A stretch of 64,000 nucleotides of DNA from Ariolimax columbianus (lineage: Eukaryota; Mollusca; Gastropoda; Stylommatophora; Arionidae), in assembly GCA_036924085.1 (NCBI GenBank), contig JAVGWX010000012.1:4021249-4085248 (forward strand), written 5' to 3'. Both the position numbers and the translations under genes were made by a program. Of this stretch, positions 10,255 through 25,200 are shown piece after piece; the first letter of the stretch is position 1; each line of letters begins with the position of its first letter. The notes beneath the pieces are model-generated. The model worked only from the letters and a program-made list of their open reading frames with translations, was not told the DNA's origin and ran no database searches.

Positions 10255-13200
10255 CCTTTGTACTTCAACTTGTAAATGTGGTTCCTAAGGTTGTCAAGAG
10301 TGCCTTTGTACTTTAACTTGCAAATGTGTTTCCTAAGATTGACAAGAGTGCCTTTGTACTTTAACTTGTAAATGTGGTTCCTAAGGTTGTCAAGAGTGCC
10401 TTTGTACTTTAACTTGTAAATGTGGTTCCTAAGGTTGTCAAGAGTGAATTTGTACTTTAACTCGTAAATGTGGTTCCTAAGGTTGCCAAGAGTGCCTTTG
10501 TACTTTAACTTGTAAATGTGGTTCCTAAGGTTGTCAAGAGTGCCTTTGTACTTTAACTTGTAAATGTGGTTCCTAAGGTTGACAAGAGTTCCTTTGTACT
10601 TTGACTTGTAAATGGTTCAAAAGGTTGTCAAAAATGCCTTTGTACTTTAACTTGTAAATGTGGTTCCTAAGGTTGTCAAAAATGCCTTTGTATTTTAACT
10701 TGTAAATGTGGTTCCTAAGGTTGTCAAAAATGCCTTTGTACTTTAACTTGTAAATGTGGTTCCTAAGGTTGTCAAGAGTGCCTTTGTACTTTAACTTGTA
10801 AATGTAGTTCCTATGGTTGACAAGAGTGCCTTTGTACTTTAACTTGTAAATGGTTTCTAAGGTTCTCAAGAATGCCTTTGTACTTTAACTTGTAAATGTG
10901 GTTCCTAGAGTTGACAAGAGTGCCTTTGTACTTTAACTTGTAAATGTGATTCCTAAGGTTGACAAGAGTGTCTTTGTACTTTAACTTGTAAATGGTTCCC
11001 AAGGTTGTCAAAAATGCCTTTGTACTTTAACTTGTAAATGGTTCCTAAGGTTGTCAAAAATGCCTTTGTACTTTAACTTGTAAATGGTTCCTACAGTTGT
11101 CAAGAATGCCTTTGTACTTTAACTTGTAAATGGTTCCTAAGGTTGTCAAAAATGTCTTTATACTTTAACTTGTAAATGGTTCCCAATATTGTCAAAAATG
11201 TCTTTATACTTTAACTTGTAAATGGTTCCTAAGGTTGTCAAGAGTGCCTTTGTACTTTAACTTGTAAATGGTTCCTACGGTTGTCAAGAATGCCTTTGTA
11301 CTTTAACTTGTAAATGGTTCCCAAGTTTGTCAAAAATGCCTTTGTACTTTAACTTGTAAATGGTTCCCAAGGTTGTCAAAAATGCCTTTGTACTTTAACT
11401 TGTAAATGTGGTTCTTAAGGTTGTCAAAAATGCCTTTGTACTTTAACTTGTAAATGTGGTTCCTAAGGTTGTCAAAAATGCGTTTGTACTTTAACTTGTA
11501 AATGGTTCCCAAGTTTGTCAAAAATGCCTTTGTACTTTAACTTGTAAATGGTTCCTAAGGTTATCAAAAATGCCTTTGTACTTTAACTTGTAAATGTGGT
11601 TCTTAAGGTTGTCAAAAATGCCTTTGTACTTTAACTTGTAAATGGTTCCTAAGGTTGTCAAAAATGCCTTTGTACTTTAACTTGTAAATGTGGTTCCTAA
11701 GGTTGTCAAAAATGCCTTTGTACTTTAACTTGTAAATGTGGTTCCTAAGGTTGTCAAGAGTGCCTTTGTACTTTAACTTGTAAATGTGATTCCTAAGGTT
11801 GACAAGAGTGCCTTTGTACTTTAACGTGTAAATGTGGTTCCTAAGGTTGTCAAAAATGCCTTTGTATTTTAACTTGTAAATGTGGTTCCTAAGGTTATCA
11901 AAAATGCCTTTGTACTTTAACTTGTAAATGTGGTTCCTAAGGTTGTCAAGAGTGCCTTTGTACTTTAACTTATAAATGTGGTTCCTATGGTTGACAAGAG
12001 TGCCTTTGTACTTTAACTTGTTAATGGTTTCTAAGGTTCTCAAGAATGCCTTTGTACTTTAACTTGTAAATGTGGTTCCTAGAGTTGACAAGAGTGCCTT
12101 TGTACTTTAACTTGTAAATGTGATTCCTAAGGTTGACATGAGTGTCTTTGTACTTTAACTTGTAAATGGTTCCCAATGTTGTCAAAAATGCCTTTGTACT
12201 TTAACTTGTAAATGGTTCCTAAGGTTGTTAAGAGTGCCTTTGTACTTTAACTTGTAAATGGTTCCTACGGTTGTCAAGAATGCTTTTGTACTTTAACTTG
12301 TAAACGGTTCCCAAGGTTGTCAAAAATGCCTTTATACTTTAACTTGTAAATGGTTCCCAAGGTTGTCAAAAATGCCTTTATACTTTAACTTGTAAATGGT
12401 TCCTAAGGTTGTCAAGAGTGCCTTTGTACTTTAACTTGTAAATGGTTCCTACGGTTGTCAAGAATGCCTTTGTACTTTAACTTGTAAATGGTCCCTAAGG
12501 TTGTCAAAAATGCCTTTGTACTTTAACTTGTAAATGGTTCCTAAGGTTGTCAAAAATGCCTTTGTACTTTAACTTGTAAATGTGGTTCTTAAGGTTGTCA
12601 AAAATGCATTTGTACTTTAACTTGTAAATGTGGTTCCTAAGGTTGTCAAAAATGCCTTTGTACTTTAACTTGTAAATGTGGTTCCTAAGGTTGTCAAAAA
12701 TGCCTTTGTACTTTAACTTGTAAATGTGGTTCCTAAGGTTGTCAAGAGTGCCTTTGTACTTTAACTTGTAAATGTGATTCCTAAGGTTGACAAGAGTGCC
12801 TTTGTACTTTAACTTGTAAATGGTTTCTAAGGTTCTCAAGAATGCCTTTGTACTTTAACTTGTAAATGTGGTCCCTAGAGTTGACAAGAGTGCCTTTGTA
12901 CTTTAACTTGTAAATGTGGTTCCTAAGGTTGACAATAGTGTCTTTGTACTTTAACTTGTAAATGGCTCCTAAGGTTGACAAGAGTTCCTTTGTACTTTGA
13001 CTTGTAAATGGTTCCTAAGGTTGTCAAGAATGCCTTTGTACTTTAACTTGTAAATGTGGTTCCTAAGGTTGTCAAAAATGCCTTTGTACTTTAACTTGTA
13101 AATGGTTCCTAAGGTTGTCAAAAATGCCTTTGTACTTTAACTTGTAAATGTGGTTCTTAAGGTTGTCAAAAATGCCTTTGTACTTTAACTTGTAAATTTT

Positions 13201-16200
13201 TCCTAAGGTTGTCAAAAATGCCTTTGTACTTTAAATTGTAAATGTGGTTCCTAAGGTTGTCAAAAATGCCTTTGTACTTTAACTTGTAAATGTGGTTCCT
13301 AAGGTTGTCAAGAGTGCCTTTGTACTTTAACTTGTAAATGTGATTCCTAAGGTTGACAAGAGTGCCTTTGTACTTTAACGTGTAAATGTGGTTCCCAAGG
13401 TTGTCAAGAGTGCCTTTGTACTTTAACTTGTAAATGTGGTTCCTATGGTTGACAAGAGTGCCTTTATACTTTAACTTTTAAATGGTTTCTAAGGTTCTCA
13501 AGAATGCCTTTGTACTTTAACTTGTAAATTTTTCCTAAGGTTGTCAAAAATGCCTTTGTACTTTAAATTGTAAATGTGGTTCCTAAGGTTGTCAAAAATG
13601 CCTTTGTACTTTAACTTGTAAATGTGGTTCCTAAGGTTGTCAAGAGTGCCTTTGTACTTTAACTTGTAAATGTGATTCCTAAGGTTGACAAGAGTGCCTT
13701 TGTACTTTAACGTGTAAATGTGGTCCCTAGAGTTGACAAGAGTGCCTTTGTACTTTAACTTGTAAATGTGGTTCCTAAGGTTGACAATAGTGTCTTTGTA
13801 CTTTAACTTGTAAATGGCTCCTAAGGTTGACAAGAGTTCCTTTGTACTTTAACTTGTAAATGGTTCCTAAGGTTGTCAAGAATGCCTTTGTACTTTAACT
13901 TGTAAATGGTTCCTAAGGTTGTCAAAAATGCCTTTGTATTTTAACTTGTAAATGTGGTTCCTAAGGTTATCAAAAATGCCTTTGTACTTTAACTTATAAA
14001 TGTGGTTCCTAAGGTTGTCAAGAGTGCCTTTGTACTTTAACTTATAAATGTGGTTCCTATGGTTGACAAGAGTGCCTTTGTACTTTAACTTGTAAATGGT
14101 TTCTAAGGTTCTCAAGAATGCCTTTGTACTTTAACTTGTAAATGTGGTTCCTAGAGTTGACAAGAGTGCCTTTGTACTTTAACTTGTAAATGTGATTCCT
14201 AAGGTTGACATGAGTGTCTTTGTACTTTAACTTGTAAATGGTTCCCAATGTTGTCAAAAATGCCTTTGTACTTTAACTTGTAAATGGTTCCTAAGGTTGT
14301 TAAGAGTGCCTTTGTACCTTAACTTGTAAATGGTTCCTACGGTTGTCAAGAATGCTTTTGTACTTTAACTTGTAAACGGTTCCCAAGGTTGTCAAAAATG
14401 CCTTTATACTTTAACTTGTAAATGGTTCCCAAGGTTGTCAAAAATGCCTTTATACTTTAACTTGTAAATGGTTCCTAAGGTTGTCAAGAGTGCCTTTGTA
14501 CTTTAACTTGTAAATGGTTCCTACGGTTGTCAAGAATGCCTTTGTACTTTAACTTGTAAATGGTCCCTAAGGTTGTCAAAAATGCCTTTGTACTTTAACT
14601 TGTAAATGGTTCCTAAGGTTGTCAAAAATGCCTTTGTACTTTAACTTGTAAATGTGGTTCTTAAGGTTGTCAAAAATGCATTTGTACTTTAACTTGTAAA
14701 TGTGGTTCCTAAGGTTGTCAAAAATGCCTTTGTACTTTAACTTGTAAATGTGGTTCCTATGGTTGACAAGAGTGCCTTTGTACTTTAACTTGTAAATGGT
14801 TTCTAAGGTTCTCAAGAATGCCTTTGTACTTTAACTTGTAAATGTGGTTCCTAGAGTTGACAAGAGTGCCTTTGTACTTTAACTTGTAAATGTGATTCCT
14901 AAGGTTGACATGAGTGTCTTTGTACTTTAACTTGTAAATGGTTCCCAATGTTGTCAAAAATGCCTTTGTACTTTAACTTGTAAATGGTTCCTAAGGTTGT
15001 TAAGAGTGCCTTTGTACTTTAACTTGTAAATGGTTCCTACGGTTGTCAAGAATGCTTTTGTACTTTAACTTGTAAACGGTTCCCAAGGTTGTCAAAAATG
15101 CCTTTATACTTTAACTTGTAAATGGTTCCCAAGGTTGTCAAAAATGCCTTTATACTTTAACTTGTAAATGGTTCCTAAGGTTGTCAAGAGTGCCTTTGTA
15201 CTTTAACTTGTAAATGGTTCCTACGGTTGTCAAGAATGCCTTTGTACTTTAACTTGTAAATGGTCCCTAAGGTTGTCAAAAATGCCTTTGTACTTTAACT
15301 TGTAAATGGTTCCTAAGGTTGTCAAAAATGCCTTTGTACTTTAACTTGTAAATGTGGTTCTTAAGGTTGTCAAAAATGCATTTGTACTTTAACTTGTAAA
15401 TGTGGTTCCTAAGGTTGTCAAAAATGCCTTTGTACTTTAACTTGTAAATGTGGTTCCTAAGGTTGTCAAAAATGCCTTTGCACTTTAACTTGTAAATGTG
15501 GTTCCTAAGGTTGTCAAGAGTGCCTTTGTACTTTAACTTGTAAATGTGATTCCTAAGGTTGACAAGAGTGCCTTTGTACTTTAACGTGTAAATGTGGTTC
15601 CTAAGGTTGTCAAGAGTGCCTTTGTACTTTAACTTGTAAATGTGGTTCCTATGGTTGACAAGAGTGCCTTTGTACTTTAACTTGTAAATGGTTTCTAAGG
15701 TTCTCAAGAATGCCTTTGTACTTTAACTTGTAAATGTGGTCCCTAGAGTTGACAAGAGTGCCTTTGTACTTTAACTTGTAAATGTGGTTCCTAAGGTTGA
15801 CAGTAGTGTCTTTGTACTTTAACTTGTAAATGGCTCCTAAGGTTGACAAGAGTTCCTTTGTACTTTGACTTGTAAATGGTTCCTAAGGTTGTCAAGAATG
15901 CCTTTGTACTTTAACTTGTAAATGTGGTTCCTAAGGTTGTCAAAATGCCTTTGTATTTTAACTTGTAAATGTGGTTCCTAAGGTTATCAAAAATGCCTTT
16001 GTACTTTAACTTGTAAATGTGGTTCCTAAGGTTGTTAAGAGTGCCTTTGTACTTTAACTTGTAAATGGTTCCTACGGTTGTCAAGAATGCCTTTGTACTT
16101 TAACTTGTAAACGGTTCCCAAGGTTGTCAAAAATGCCTTTATACTTTAACTTGTAAATGGTTCCCAAGGTTGTCAAAAATGCCTTTATACTTTAACTTGT

Positions 16201-19200
16201 AAATGGTTCCTAAGGTTGTCAAGAGTGCCTTTGTACTTTAACTTGTAAATGGTTCCTACGGTTGTCAAGAATGCCTTTGTACTTTAACTTGTAAATGGTC
16301 CCTAAGGTTGTCAAAAATGCCTTTGTACTTTACTTTGTAAATGGTTCCTAAGGTTGTCAAAAATGCCTTTGTACTTTAACTTGTAAATGTGGTTCTTAAG
16401 GTTGTCAAAAATGCATTTGTACTTTAACTTGTAAATGTGGTTCCTAAGGTTGTCAAAAATGCCTTTGTACTTTAACTTGTAAATGTGGTTCCTAAGGTTG
16501 TCAAAAATGCCTTTGTACTTTAACTTGTAAATGTGGTTCCTAAGGTTGTCAAGAGTGCCTTTGTACTTTAACTTGTAAATGTGATTCCTAAGGTTGACAA
16601 GAGTGCCTTTGTACTTTAACGTGTAAATGTTGTTCCTAAGGTTGTCAAGAGTGCCTTTGTACTTTAACTTGTAAATGTGGTTCCTATGGTTGACAAGAGT
16701 GCCTTTGTACTTTAACTTGTAAATGGTTTCTAAGGTTCTCAAGAATGCCTTTGTACTTTAACTTGTAAATGTGGTCCCTAGAGTTGACAAGAGTGCCTTT
16801 GTACTTTAACTTGTAAATGTGGTTCCTAAGGTTGACAATAGTGTCTTTGTACTTTAACTTGTAAATGGCTCCTAAGGTTGACAAGAGTTCCTTTGTACTT
16901 TGACTTGTAAATGGTTCCTAAGGTTGTCAAGAATGCCTTTGTACTTTAACTTGTAAATGTGGTTCCTAAGGTTGTCAAAAATGCCTTTGTACTTTAACTT
17001 GTAAATGGTTCCTAAGGTTGTCAAAAATGCCTTTGTACTTTAACTTGTAAATGTGGTTCTTAAGGTTGTCAAAAATGCCTTTGTACTTTAACTTGTAAAT
17101 GGTTCCTAAGGTTGTCAAAAATGCCTTTGTACTTTAACTTGTAAATGTGGTTCCTAAGGTTGTCAAAAATGCCTTTGTACTTTAACTTGTAAATGTGGTT
17201 CCTAAGGTTGTCAAGAGTGCCTTTGTACTTTAACTTGTAAATGTGATTCCTAAGGTTGAGAAGAGTGCCTTTGTACTTTAACGTGTAAATGTGGTTCCTA
17301 AGGTTGTCAAGAGTGCCTTTGTACTTTAACTTGTAAATGTGGTTCCTATGGTTGACAAGAGTGCCTTTATACTTTAACTTTTAAATGGTTCCTAAGGTTC
17401 TCAAGAATGCCTTTGTACTTTAACTTGTAAATGTGGTCCCTAGAGTTGACAAGAGTGCCTTTGTACTTTAAATTGTAAATGTGGTTCCTAAGGTTGACAA
17501 TAGTGTCTTTGTACTTTAACTTGTAAATGGCTCCTAAGGTTGACAAGAGTTCCTTTGTACTTTAACTTGTAAATGGTTCCTAAGGATGTCAAGAATGCCT
17601 TTGTACTTTAACTTGTAAATGTGGTTCCTAAGGTTGTCAAAAATGCCTTTGTATTTTAACTTGTAAATGTGGTTCCTAAGGTTATCAAAAATGCCTTTGT
17701 ACTTTAACTTGTAAATGTGGTTCCTAAGGTTGTCAAGAGTGCCTTTGTACTTTAACTTATAAATGTGGTTCCTATGGTTGACAAGAGTGCCTTTGTACTT
17801 TAACTTGTAAATGGTTTCTAAGGTTCTCAAGAATGCCTTTGTACTTTAACTTGTAAATGTGGTTCCTAGAGTTGACAAGAGTGCCTTTGTACTTTAACTT
17901 GTAAATGTGATTCCTAAGGTTGACATGAGTGTCTTTGTACTTTAACTTGTAAATGGTTCCAAATGTTGTCAAAAATGCCTTTGTACTTTAACTTGTAAAT
18001 GGTTCCTAAGGTTGTTAAGAGTGCCTTTGTACTTTAACTTGTAAATGGTTCCTACAGTTGTCAAGAATGCTTTTGTACTTTAACTTGTAAACGGTTACCA
18101 AGGTTGTCAAAAATGCCTTTATACTTTAACTTGTAAATGGTTCCCAAGGTTGTCAAAAATGCCTTTATACTTTAACTTGTAAATGGTTCCTACGGTTGTC
18201 AAGAATGCCTTTGTACTTTAACTTGTAAATGGTCCCTAAAGTTGTCAAAAATGCCTTTGTACTTTAACTTGTAAATGGTTCCTAAGGTTGTCAAAAATGC
18301 CTTTGTACTTTAACTTGTAAATGTGGTTCTTAAGGTTGTCAAAAATGCATTTGTACTTTAACTTGTAAATGTGGTTCCTAAGGTTGTCAAAAATGCCTTT
18401 GTACTTTAACTTGTAAATGTGGTTCCTAAGGTTGTCAAAAATGCCTTTGTACTTTAACTTGTAAATGTGGTTCCTAAGGTTGTCAAGAGTGCCTTTGTAC
18501 TTTAACTTGTAAATGTGATTCCTAAGGTTGACAAGAGTGCCTTTGTACTTTAACGTGTAAATGTGGTTCCTAAGGTTGTCAAGAGTGCCTTTGTACTTTA
18601 ACTTGTAAATGTGGTTCCTATGGTTGACAAGAGTGCCTTTGTACTTTAACTTGTAAATGGTTTCTAAGGTTCTCAAGAATGCCTTTGTACTTTAACTTGT
18701 AAATGTGGTCCCTAGAGTTGACAAGAGTGCCTTTGTACTTTAACTTGTAAATGTGGTTCCTAAGGTTGACAATAGTGTCTTTGTACTTTAACTTGTAAAT
18801 GGCTCCTAAGGTTGACAAGAGTTCCTTTGTACTTTGACTTGTAAATGGTTCCTAAGGTTGTCAAGAATGCCTTTGTACTTTAACTTGTAAATGTGGTTCC
18901 TAAGGTTGTCAAAAATGCCTTTGTATTTTAACTTGTAAATGTGGTTCCTAAGGTTATCAAAAATGCCTTTGTACTTTAACTTGTAAATGTGGTTCCTAAG
19001 GTTGTCAAGAGTGCCTTTGTACTTTAACTTATAAATGTGGTTCCTATGGTTGACAAGAGTGCCTTTGTACTTTAACTTGTAAATGGTTTCTAAGGTTCTC
19101 AAGAATGTTTTGTACTTTAACTTGTAAATGTGGTTCCTAGAGTTGACAAGAGTGCCTTTGTACTTTAACTTGTAAATGTGATTCCTAAGGTTGACATGAG

Positions 19201-22200
19201 TGTCTTTGTACTTTAACTTGTAAATGGTTCCAAATGTTGTCAAAAATGCCTTTGTACTTTAACTTGTAAATGGTTCCTAAGGTTGTTAAGAGTGCCTTTG
19301 TACTTTAACTTGTAAATGGTTCCTACAGTTGTCAAGAATGCTTTTGTACTTTAACTTGTAAACGGTTACCAAGGTTGTCAAAAATGCCTTTATACTTTAA
19401 CTTGTAAATGGTTCCCAAGGTTGTCAAAAATGCCTTTATACTTTAACTTGTAAATGGTTCCTAAGGTTGTCAAGAGTGCCTTTGTACTTTAACTTGTAAA
19501 TGGTTCCTACGGTTGTCAAGAATGCCTTTGTACTTTAACTTGTAAATGGTCCCTAAGGTTGTCAAAAATGCCTTTGTACTTTAACTTGTAAATGGTTCCT
19601 AAGGTTGTCAAAAATGCCTTTGTACTTTAACTTGTAAATGTGGTTCTTAAGGTTGTCAAAAATGTATTTGTACTTTAACTTGTAAATGTGGTTCCTAAGG
19701 TTGTCAAAAATGCCTTTGTACTTTAACTTGTAAATGTGGTTCCTAAGGTTGTCAAAAATGCCTTTGTACTTTAACTTGTAAATGTGGTTCCTAAGGTTGT
19801 CAAGAGTGCCTTTGTACTTTAACTTGTAAATGTGATTCCTAAGGTTGACAAGAGTGCCTTTGTACTTTAACGTGTAAATGTGGTTCCTAAGGTTGTCAAG
19901 AGTGCCTTTGTACTTTAACTTGTAAATGTGGTTCCTATGGTTGACAAGAGTGCCTTTGTACTTTAACTTGTAAATGGTTTCTAAGGTTCTCAAGAATGCC
20001 TTTGTACTTTAACTTGTAAATGTGGTCCCTAGAGTTGACAAGAGTGCCTTTGTACTTTAACTTGTAAATGTGGTTCCTAAGGTTGACAATAGTGTCTTTG
20101 TACTTTAACTTGTAAATGGCTCCTAAGGTTGACAAGAGTTCCTTTGTACTTTGACTTGTAAATGGTTCCTAAGGTTGTCAAGAATGCCTTTGTACTTTAA
20201 CTTGTAAATGTGGTTCCTAAGGTTGTCAAAAATGCCTTTGTATTTTAACTTGTAAATGTGGTTCCTAAGGTTATCAAAAATGCCTTTGTACTTTAACTTG
20301 TAAATGTGGTTCCTAAGGTTGTTAAGAGTGCCTTTGTACTTTAACTTGTAAATGGTTCCTACGGTTGTAAAGAATGCCTTTGTACTTTAACTTGTAAATG
20401 GTCCCTAAGGTTGTCAAAAATGATTTGTACTTTAACTTGTAAATGGTTCCTAAGGTTGTCAAAAATGCCTTTGTACTTTAACTTGTAAATGTGGTTCTTA
20501 AGGTTGTCAAAAATGCATTTGTACTTTAACTTGTAAATGTGGTTCCTAAGGTTGTCAAAAATGCCTTTGTACTTTAACTTGTAAATGTGGTTCCTAAGGT
20601 TGTCAAGAGTGCCTTTGTACTTTAACTTGTAAATGTGGTTCCTAAGGTTGACAAGAGTGCCTTTGTACTTTAACTTGTAAATGGTTTCTAAGGTTCTCAA
20701 GAATGCCTTTGTACTTTAACTTTTAAATGTGGTTCCTAAGGTTGACAAGAGTGTCTTTGTACTTTAACTTGTAAATGGTTCAAAAGGTTGTCAAAAATGC
20801 CTTTGTACTTTAACTTGTAAATGGTTCCTAAGGTTGTCAAGAGTGCCTTTGTACTTTAACTTGTAAATGGTTCCTAAAGTTGTCAAGAATGCCTTTGTAC
20901 TTTAACTTGTAAATGGTTCCCAAGGTTGTCAAAAATGCCTTTGTACTTTAACTTGTAAATGGTTCCTAAGGTTGTCAAAAATGCCTTTGTACTTTAACTT
21001 GTAAATGTGGTTCTTAAGGTTGTCAAAAATGCATTTGTAATTTAACTTGTAAATGTGGTTCCTAAGGTTGTCAAAAATGCCTTTGTACTTTAACTTGTAA
21101 ATGTAGCTCCTAAGGTTGTCAAGAGTGCCTATGTACTTTAACTTATAATTGTGGTTCCTATGGTTGACAAGAGTGCCTTTGTACTTTAACTTGTAAATGG
21201 TTTCTAAGGTTCTCAAGAATGCCTTTGTACTTTAACTTGTAAATGTGGTTCCCAGAGTTGACAAGAGTGCCTTTGTACTTTAACTTGTAAATGTGATTCC
21301 TAAGGTTGACAAGAGTGTCTTTGTACTTTAACTTGTAAATGGTTCCCAATGTTGTCAAAAATGCCTTTGTACTTTAACTTGTAAATGGTTCCTAAGGTTG
21401 TTAAGAGTGCCTTTGTACTTTAACTTGTAAATGGTTCCTACGGTTGTCAAGAATGCCTTTGTACTTTAACTTGTAAATGGTTCCCAAAGTTGTCAAAAAT
21501 GCCTTTATACTTTAACTTGTAAATGGTTCCCAAGGTTGTAAAAATGCCTTTATACTTTAACTTGTAAATGGTTCCTAAGGTTGTCAAGAGTGCCTTTGTA
21601 CTTTAACTTGTAAATGGTTCCTACGGTTGTTAAGAATGCCTTTGTACTTCAACTTGTAAATGGTTCCCAAGGTTGTCAAAAATGCCTTTGTACTTTAACT
21701 TGTAAATGGTCCCTAAGGTTGTCAAAAATGCCTTTGTACTTTAACTTGTAAATGGTTCCTAAGGTTGTCAAAAATGCCTTTGTACTTTAACTTGTAAATT
21801 TGGTTCTTAAGGTTGTCAAAAATGCATTTGTACTTTAACTTGTAAATATGGTTCCTAAGGTTGTCAAAAATGCCTTTGTACTTTAACTTGTAAATGTGGT
21901 TCCTAAGGTTGTCAAGAGTGCCTTTGTACTTTAACTTGTAAATGTGGTTCCTAAGGTTGACAAGAGTGCCTTTGTACTTTAACTTGTAAATGGTTTCTAA
22001 GGTTCTCAAGAATGCCTTTGTACTTTAACTTTTAAATGTGGTTCCTAAGGTTGACAAGAGTGTCTTTGTACTTTAACTTGTAAATGGTTCAAAAGATTGT
22101 CAAAAATGCCTTTGTACTTTAACTTGTAAATGGTTCCTAATCTTGTCAAGAGTGCCTTTGTACTTTAACTTGTAAATGGTTCCTAAAGTTGTCAAAAATG

Positions 22201-25200
22201 CCTTTGTACTTTAACTTGTAAATGGTTCCTAAGGTTGTCAAAAATGCCTTTTTACTTTAACTTGTAAATGTGGTTCTTAAGGTTGTCAAAAATGCATTTG
22301 TACTTTAACTTGTAAATGTGGATCCTAAGGTTGTCAAGAGTGCCTTTGTACTTTAACTTGTAAATGTGGTTCCTAAGGTTGACAAGAGTGCCTTTGTACT
22401 TAACTTGTAAATGGTTTCTAAGGTTCTCAAGAATGCCTTTGTACTTTAACTTTTAAATGTGGTTCCTAAGGTTGACAAGAGTGTCTTTGTACTTTAACTT
22501 GTAAATGGTTCCTGAGGTTGTCAAGAGTGCCTTTGTACTTTAACTTGTAAATGGTTCCTAAAGTTGTCAAGAATGCCATTGTACTTTAACTTGTTAATGG
22601 TTCCCAAGGTTGTCAAAAATGCCTTTATACTTTAACTTGTAAATGGTTCCCAAGGTTGTCAAAAATACCTTTATACTTTAACTTGTAAATGGTTCCTAAG
22701 GTTGTCAAGAGTGCCTTTGTACTTTAACTTGTAAATGGTTCCTACGGTTGTCAAGAATGCCTTTGTACTTTAACTTGTGAATGGTTCCCAAGGAATCAAA
22801 AATGCCTTTGTACTTTAACTTGTAAATGGTTCCTAAGGTTGTCAAAAATGCCTTTGTACTTTAACTTGTAAATGTGCTTCCTAAGGTTGTCAAAAATGCC
22901 TTTGTACTTTAACTTGTAAATGTGGTTCTTAAGGTGGTCAAAAATGCATTTGTACTTTAACTTGTAAATGTGGTTCCTAAGGTTGTCAAGAGTGCCTTTG
23001 TACTTTAACTTGTAAATGTGGTTCCTAAGGTTGACAAGAGTGCCTTTGTACTTAACTTGTAAATGGTTTCTAAGGTTCTCAAGAATGCCTTTGTACTTTA
23101 ACTTTTAAATGTGGTTCCTAAGGTTGACAAGAGTGTCTTTGTACTTTAACTTGTAAATGGTTCCCAAGGTTGTCAAAAATGCCTTTGTACTTTAACTTGT
23201 AAATGGTTCCTGAGGTTGTCAAGAGTGCCTTTGTACTTTAACTTGTAAATGGTTCCTAAAGTTGTCAAGAATGCCATTGTACTTTAACTTGTAAATGGTT
23301 CCCAAGGTTGTCAAAAATGCCTTTATACTTTAACTTGTAAATGGTTCCCAAGGTTGTCAAAAATACCTTTATACTTTAACTTGTAAATGGTTCCTAAGGT
23401 TGTCAAGAGTGCCTTTGTACTTTAACTTGTAAATGGTTCCTACGGTTGTCAAAAATGCCTTTGTACTTTAACTTGTAAATGGTTCCTAAGGTTGTCAAAA
23501 ATGCCTTTGTACTTTAACTTGTAAATGTGCTTCCTAAGGTTGTCAAAAATGCCTTTGTACTTTAACTTGTAAATGTGGTTCTTAAGGTGGTCAAAAATGC
23601 ATTTGTACTTTAACTTGTAAATGTGGTTCCTAATGTTGTCAAGAGTGCCTTTGTACTTTAACTTGTAAATGTGGTTCCTAAGGTTGACAAGAGTGCCTTT
23701 GTACTTAACTTGTAAATGGTTTCTAAGGTTCTCAAGAATGCCTTTGTACTTTAACTTTTAAATGTGGTTCCTAAGGTTGACAAGAGTGTCTTTGTACTTT
23801 AACTTGTAAATGGTTCCCAAGGTTGTCAAAAATGCCTTTGTACTTTAACTTGTAAATGGTTCCTGAGGTTGTCAAGAGTGCCTTTGTACTTTAACTTGTA
23901 AATGGTTCCTAAAGTTGTCAAGAATGCCATTGTACTTTAACTTGTAAATGGTTCCCAAGGTTGTCAAAAATGCCTTTATACTTTAACTTGTAAATGGTTC
24001 CCAAGGTTGTCAAAAATACCTTTATACTTTAACTTGTAAATGGTTCCTAAGGTTGTCAAGAGTGCCTTTGTACTTTAACTTGTAAATGGTTCCTACGGTT
24101 GTCAAGAATGCCTTTGTACTTTAACTTGTAAATGGTTCCCAAGGTTGTCAAAAATGCCTTTGTACTTTAACTTGTAAATGGTTCCTAAGGTTGTCAAAAA
24201 TGCCTTTGTACTTTAACTTGTAAATGTGCTTCCTAAGGTTGTCAAAAATGCCTTTGTACTTTAACTTGTAAATGTGGTTCCTAAGGTTGTCAAGAGTGCC
24301 TTTGTACTTTAACTTGTAAATGTGGTTCCTAAGGTTGACAAGAGTGCCTTTGTACTTTAACTTGTAAATGGTTTCTAAGGTTCTCAAGAATGCCATTGTA
24401 CTTTAACTTGCAAATGTGGTTCCTAGGGTTGACAAGAGTGCCTTTGTACTTTAACTTGTAAATGTGGTTCCTAAGGTTGTCAAGAGTGCCTTTGTACTTT
24501 AACTTGTAAATGGTTCCTAAGGTTGACAAGAGTTCCTTTGTACTTTGACTTGTAAATGGTTCCTAAGGTTGTCAAGAATGCCTTTGTACTTTAACTTGTA
24601 AATGTGGTTTCTAAGGTTCTCAAGAATGCCTTTGTACTTTAACTTGTAAATGTGGTTCCTAGAGTTGACAAGAGTGCCTTTGTACTTTAACTTGTAAATG
24701 TGATTCCTAAGGTTGACAAGAGTGTCTTTGTACTTTAACTTGTAAATGGTTCCCAATGTTGTCAAAAATGCCTTTGTACTTTAAATTGTAAATGGTTCCT
24801 AAGGTTGTTAAGAGTGCCTTTGTACTTTAACTTGTAAATGGTTCCTACGGTTGTCAAGAATGCCTTTGTACTTTAACTTGTAAATGGTTCCCAAGGTTGT
24901 CAAAAATGCCTTTATACTTTAACTTGTAAATGGTTCCCAAGGTTGTCAAAAATGCCTTTATACTTTAACTTGTAAATGGTTCCTAAGGTTGTCAAGAGTG
25001 CCTTTGTACTTTAACTTGTAAATGGTTCCTACGGTTGTTAAGAATGCCGTTGTACTTTAACTTGTAAATGGTTCCCAAGGTTGTCAAAAATGCCTTTGTA
25101 CTTTAACTTGTAAATGGTTCCTAAGGTTGTCAAAAATGCCTTTGTACTTTAACTTGTAAATGTGGTTCTTAAGGTTGTCAAAAATGCATTTGTACTTTAA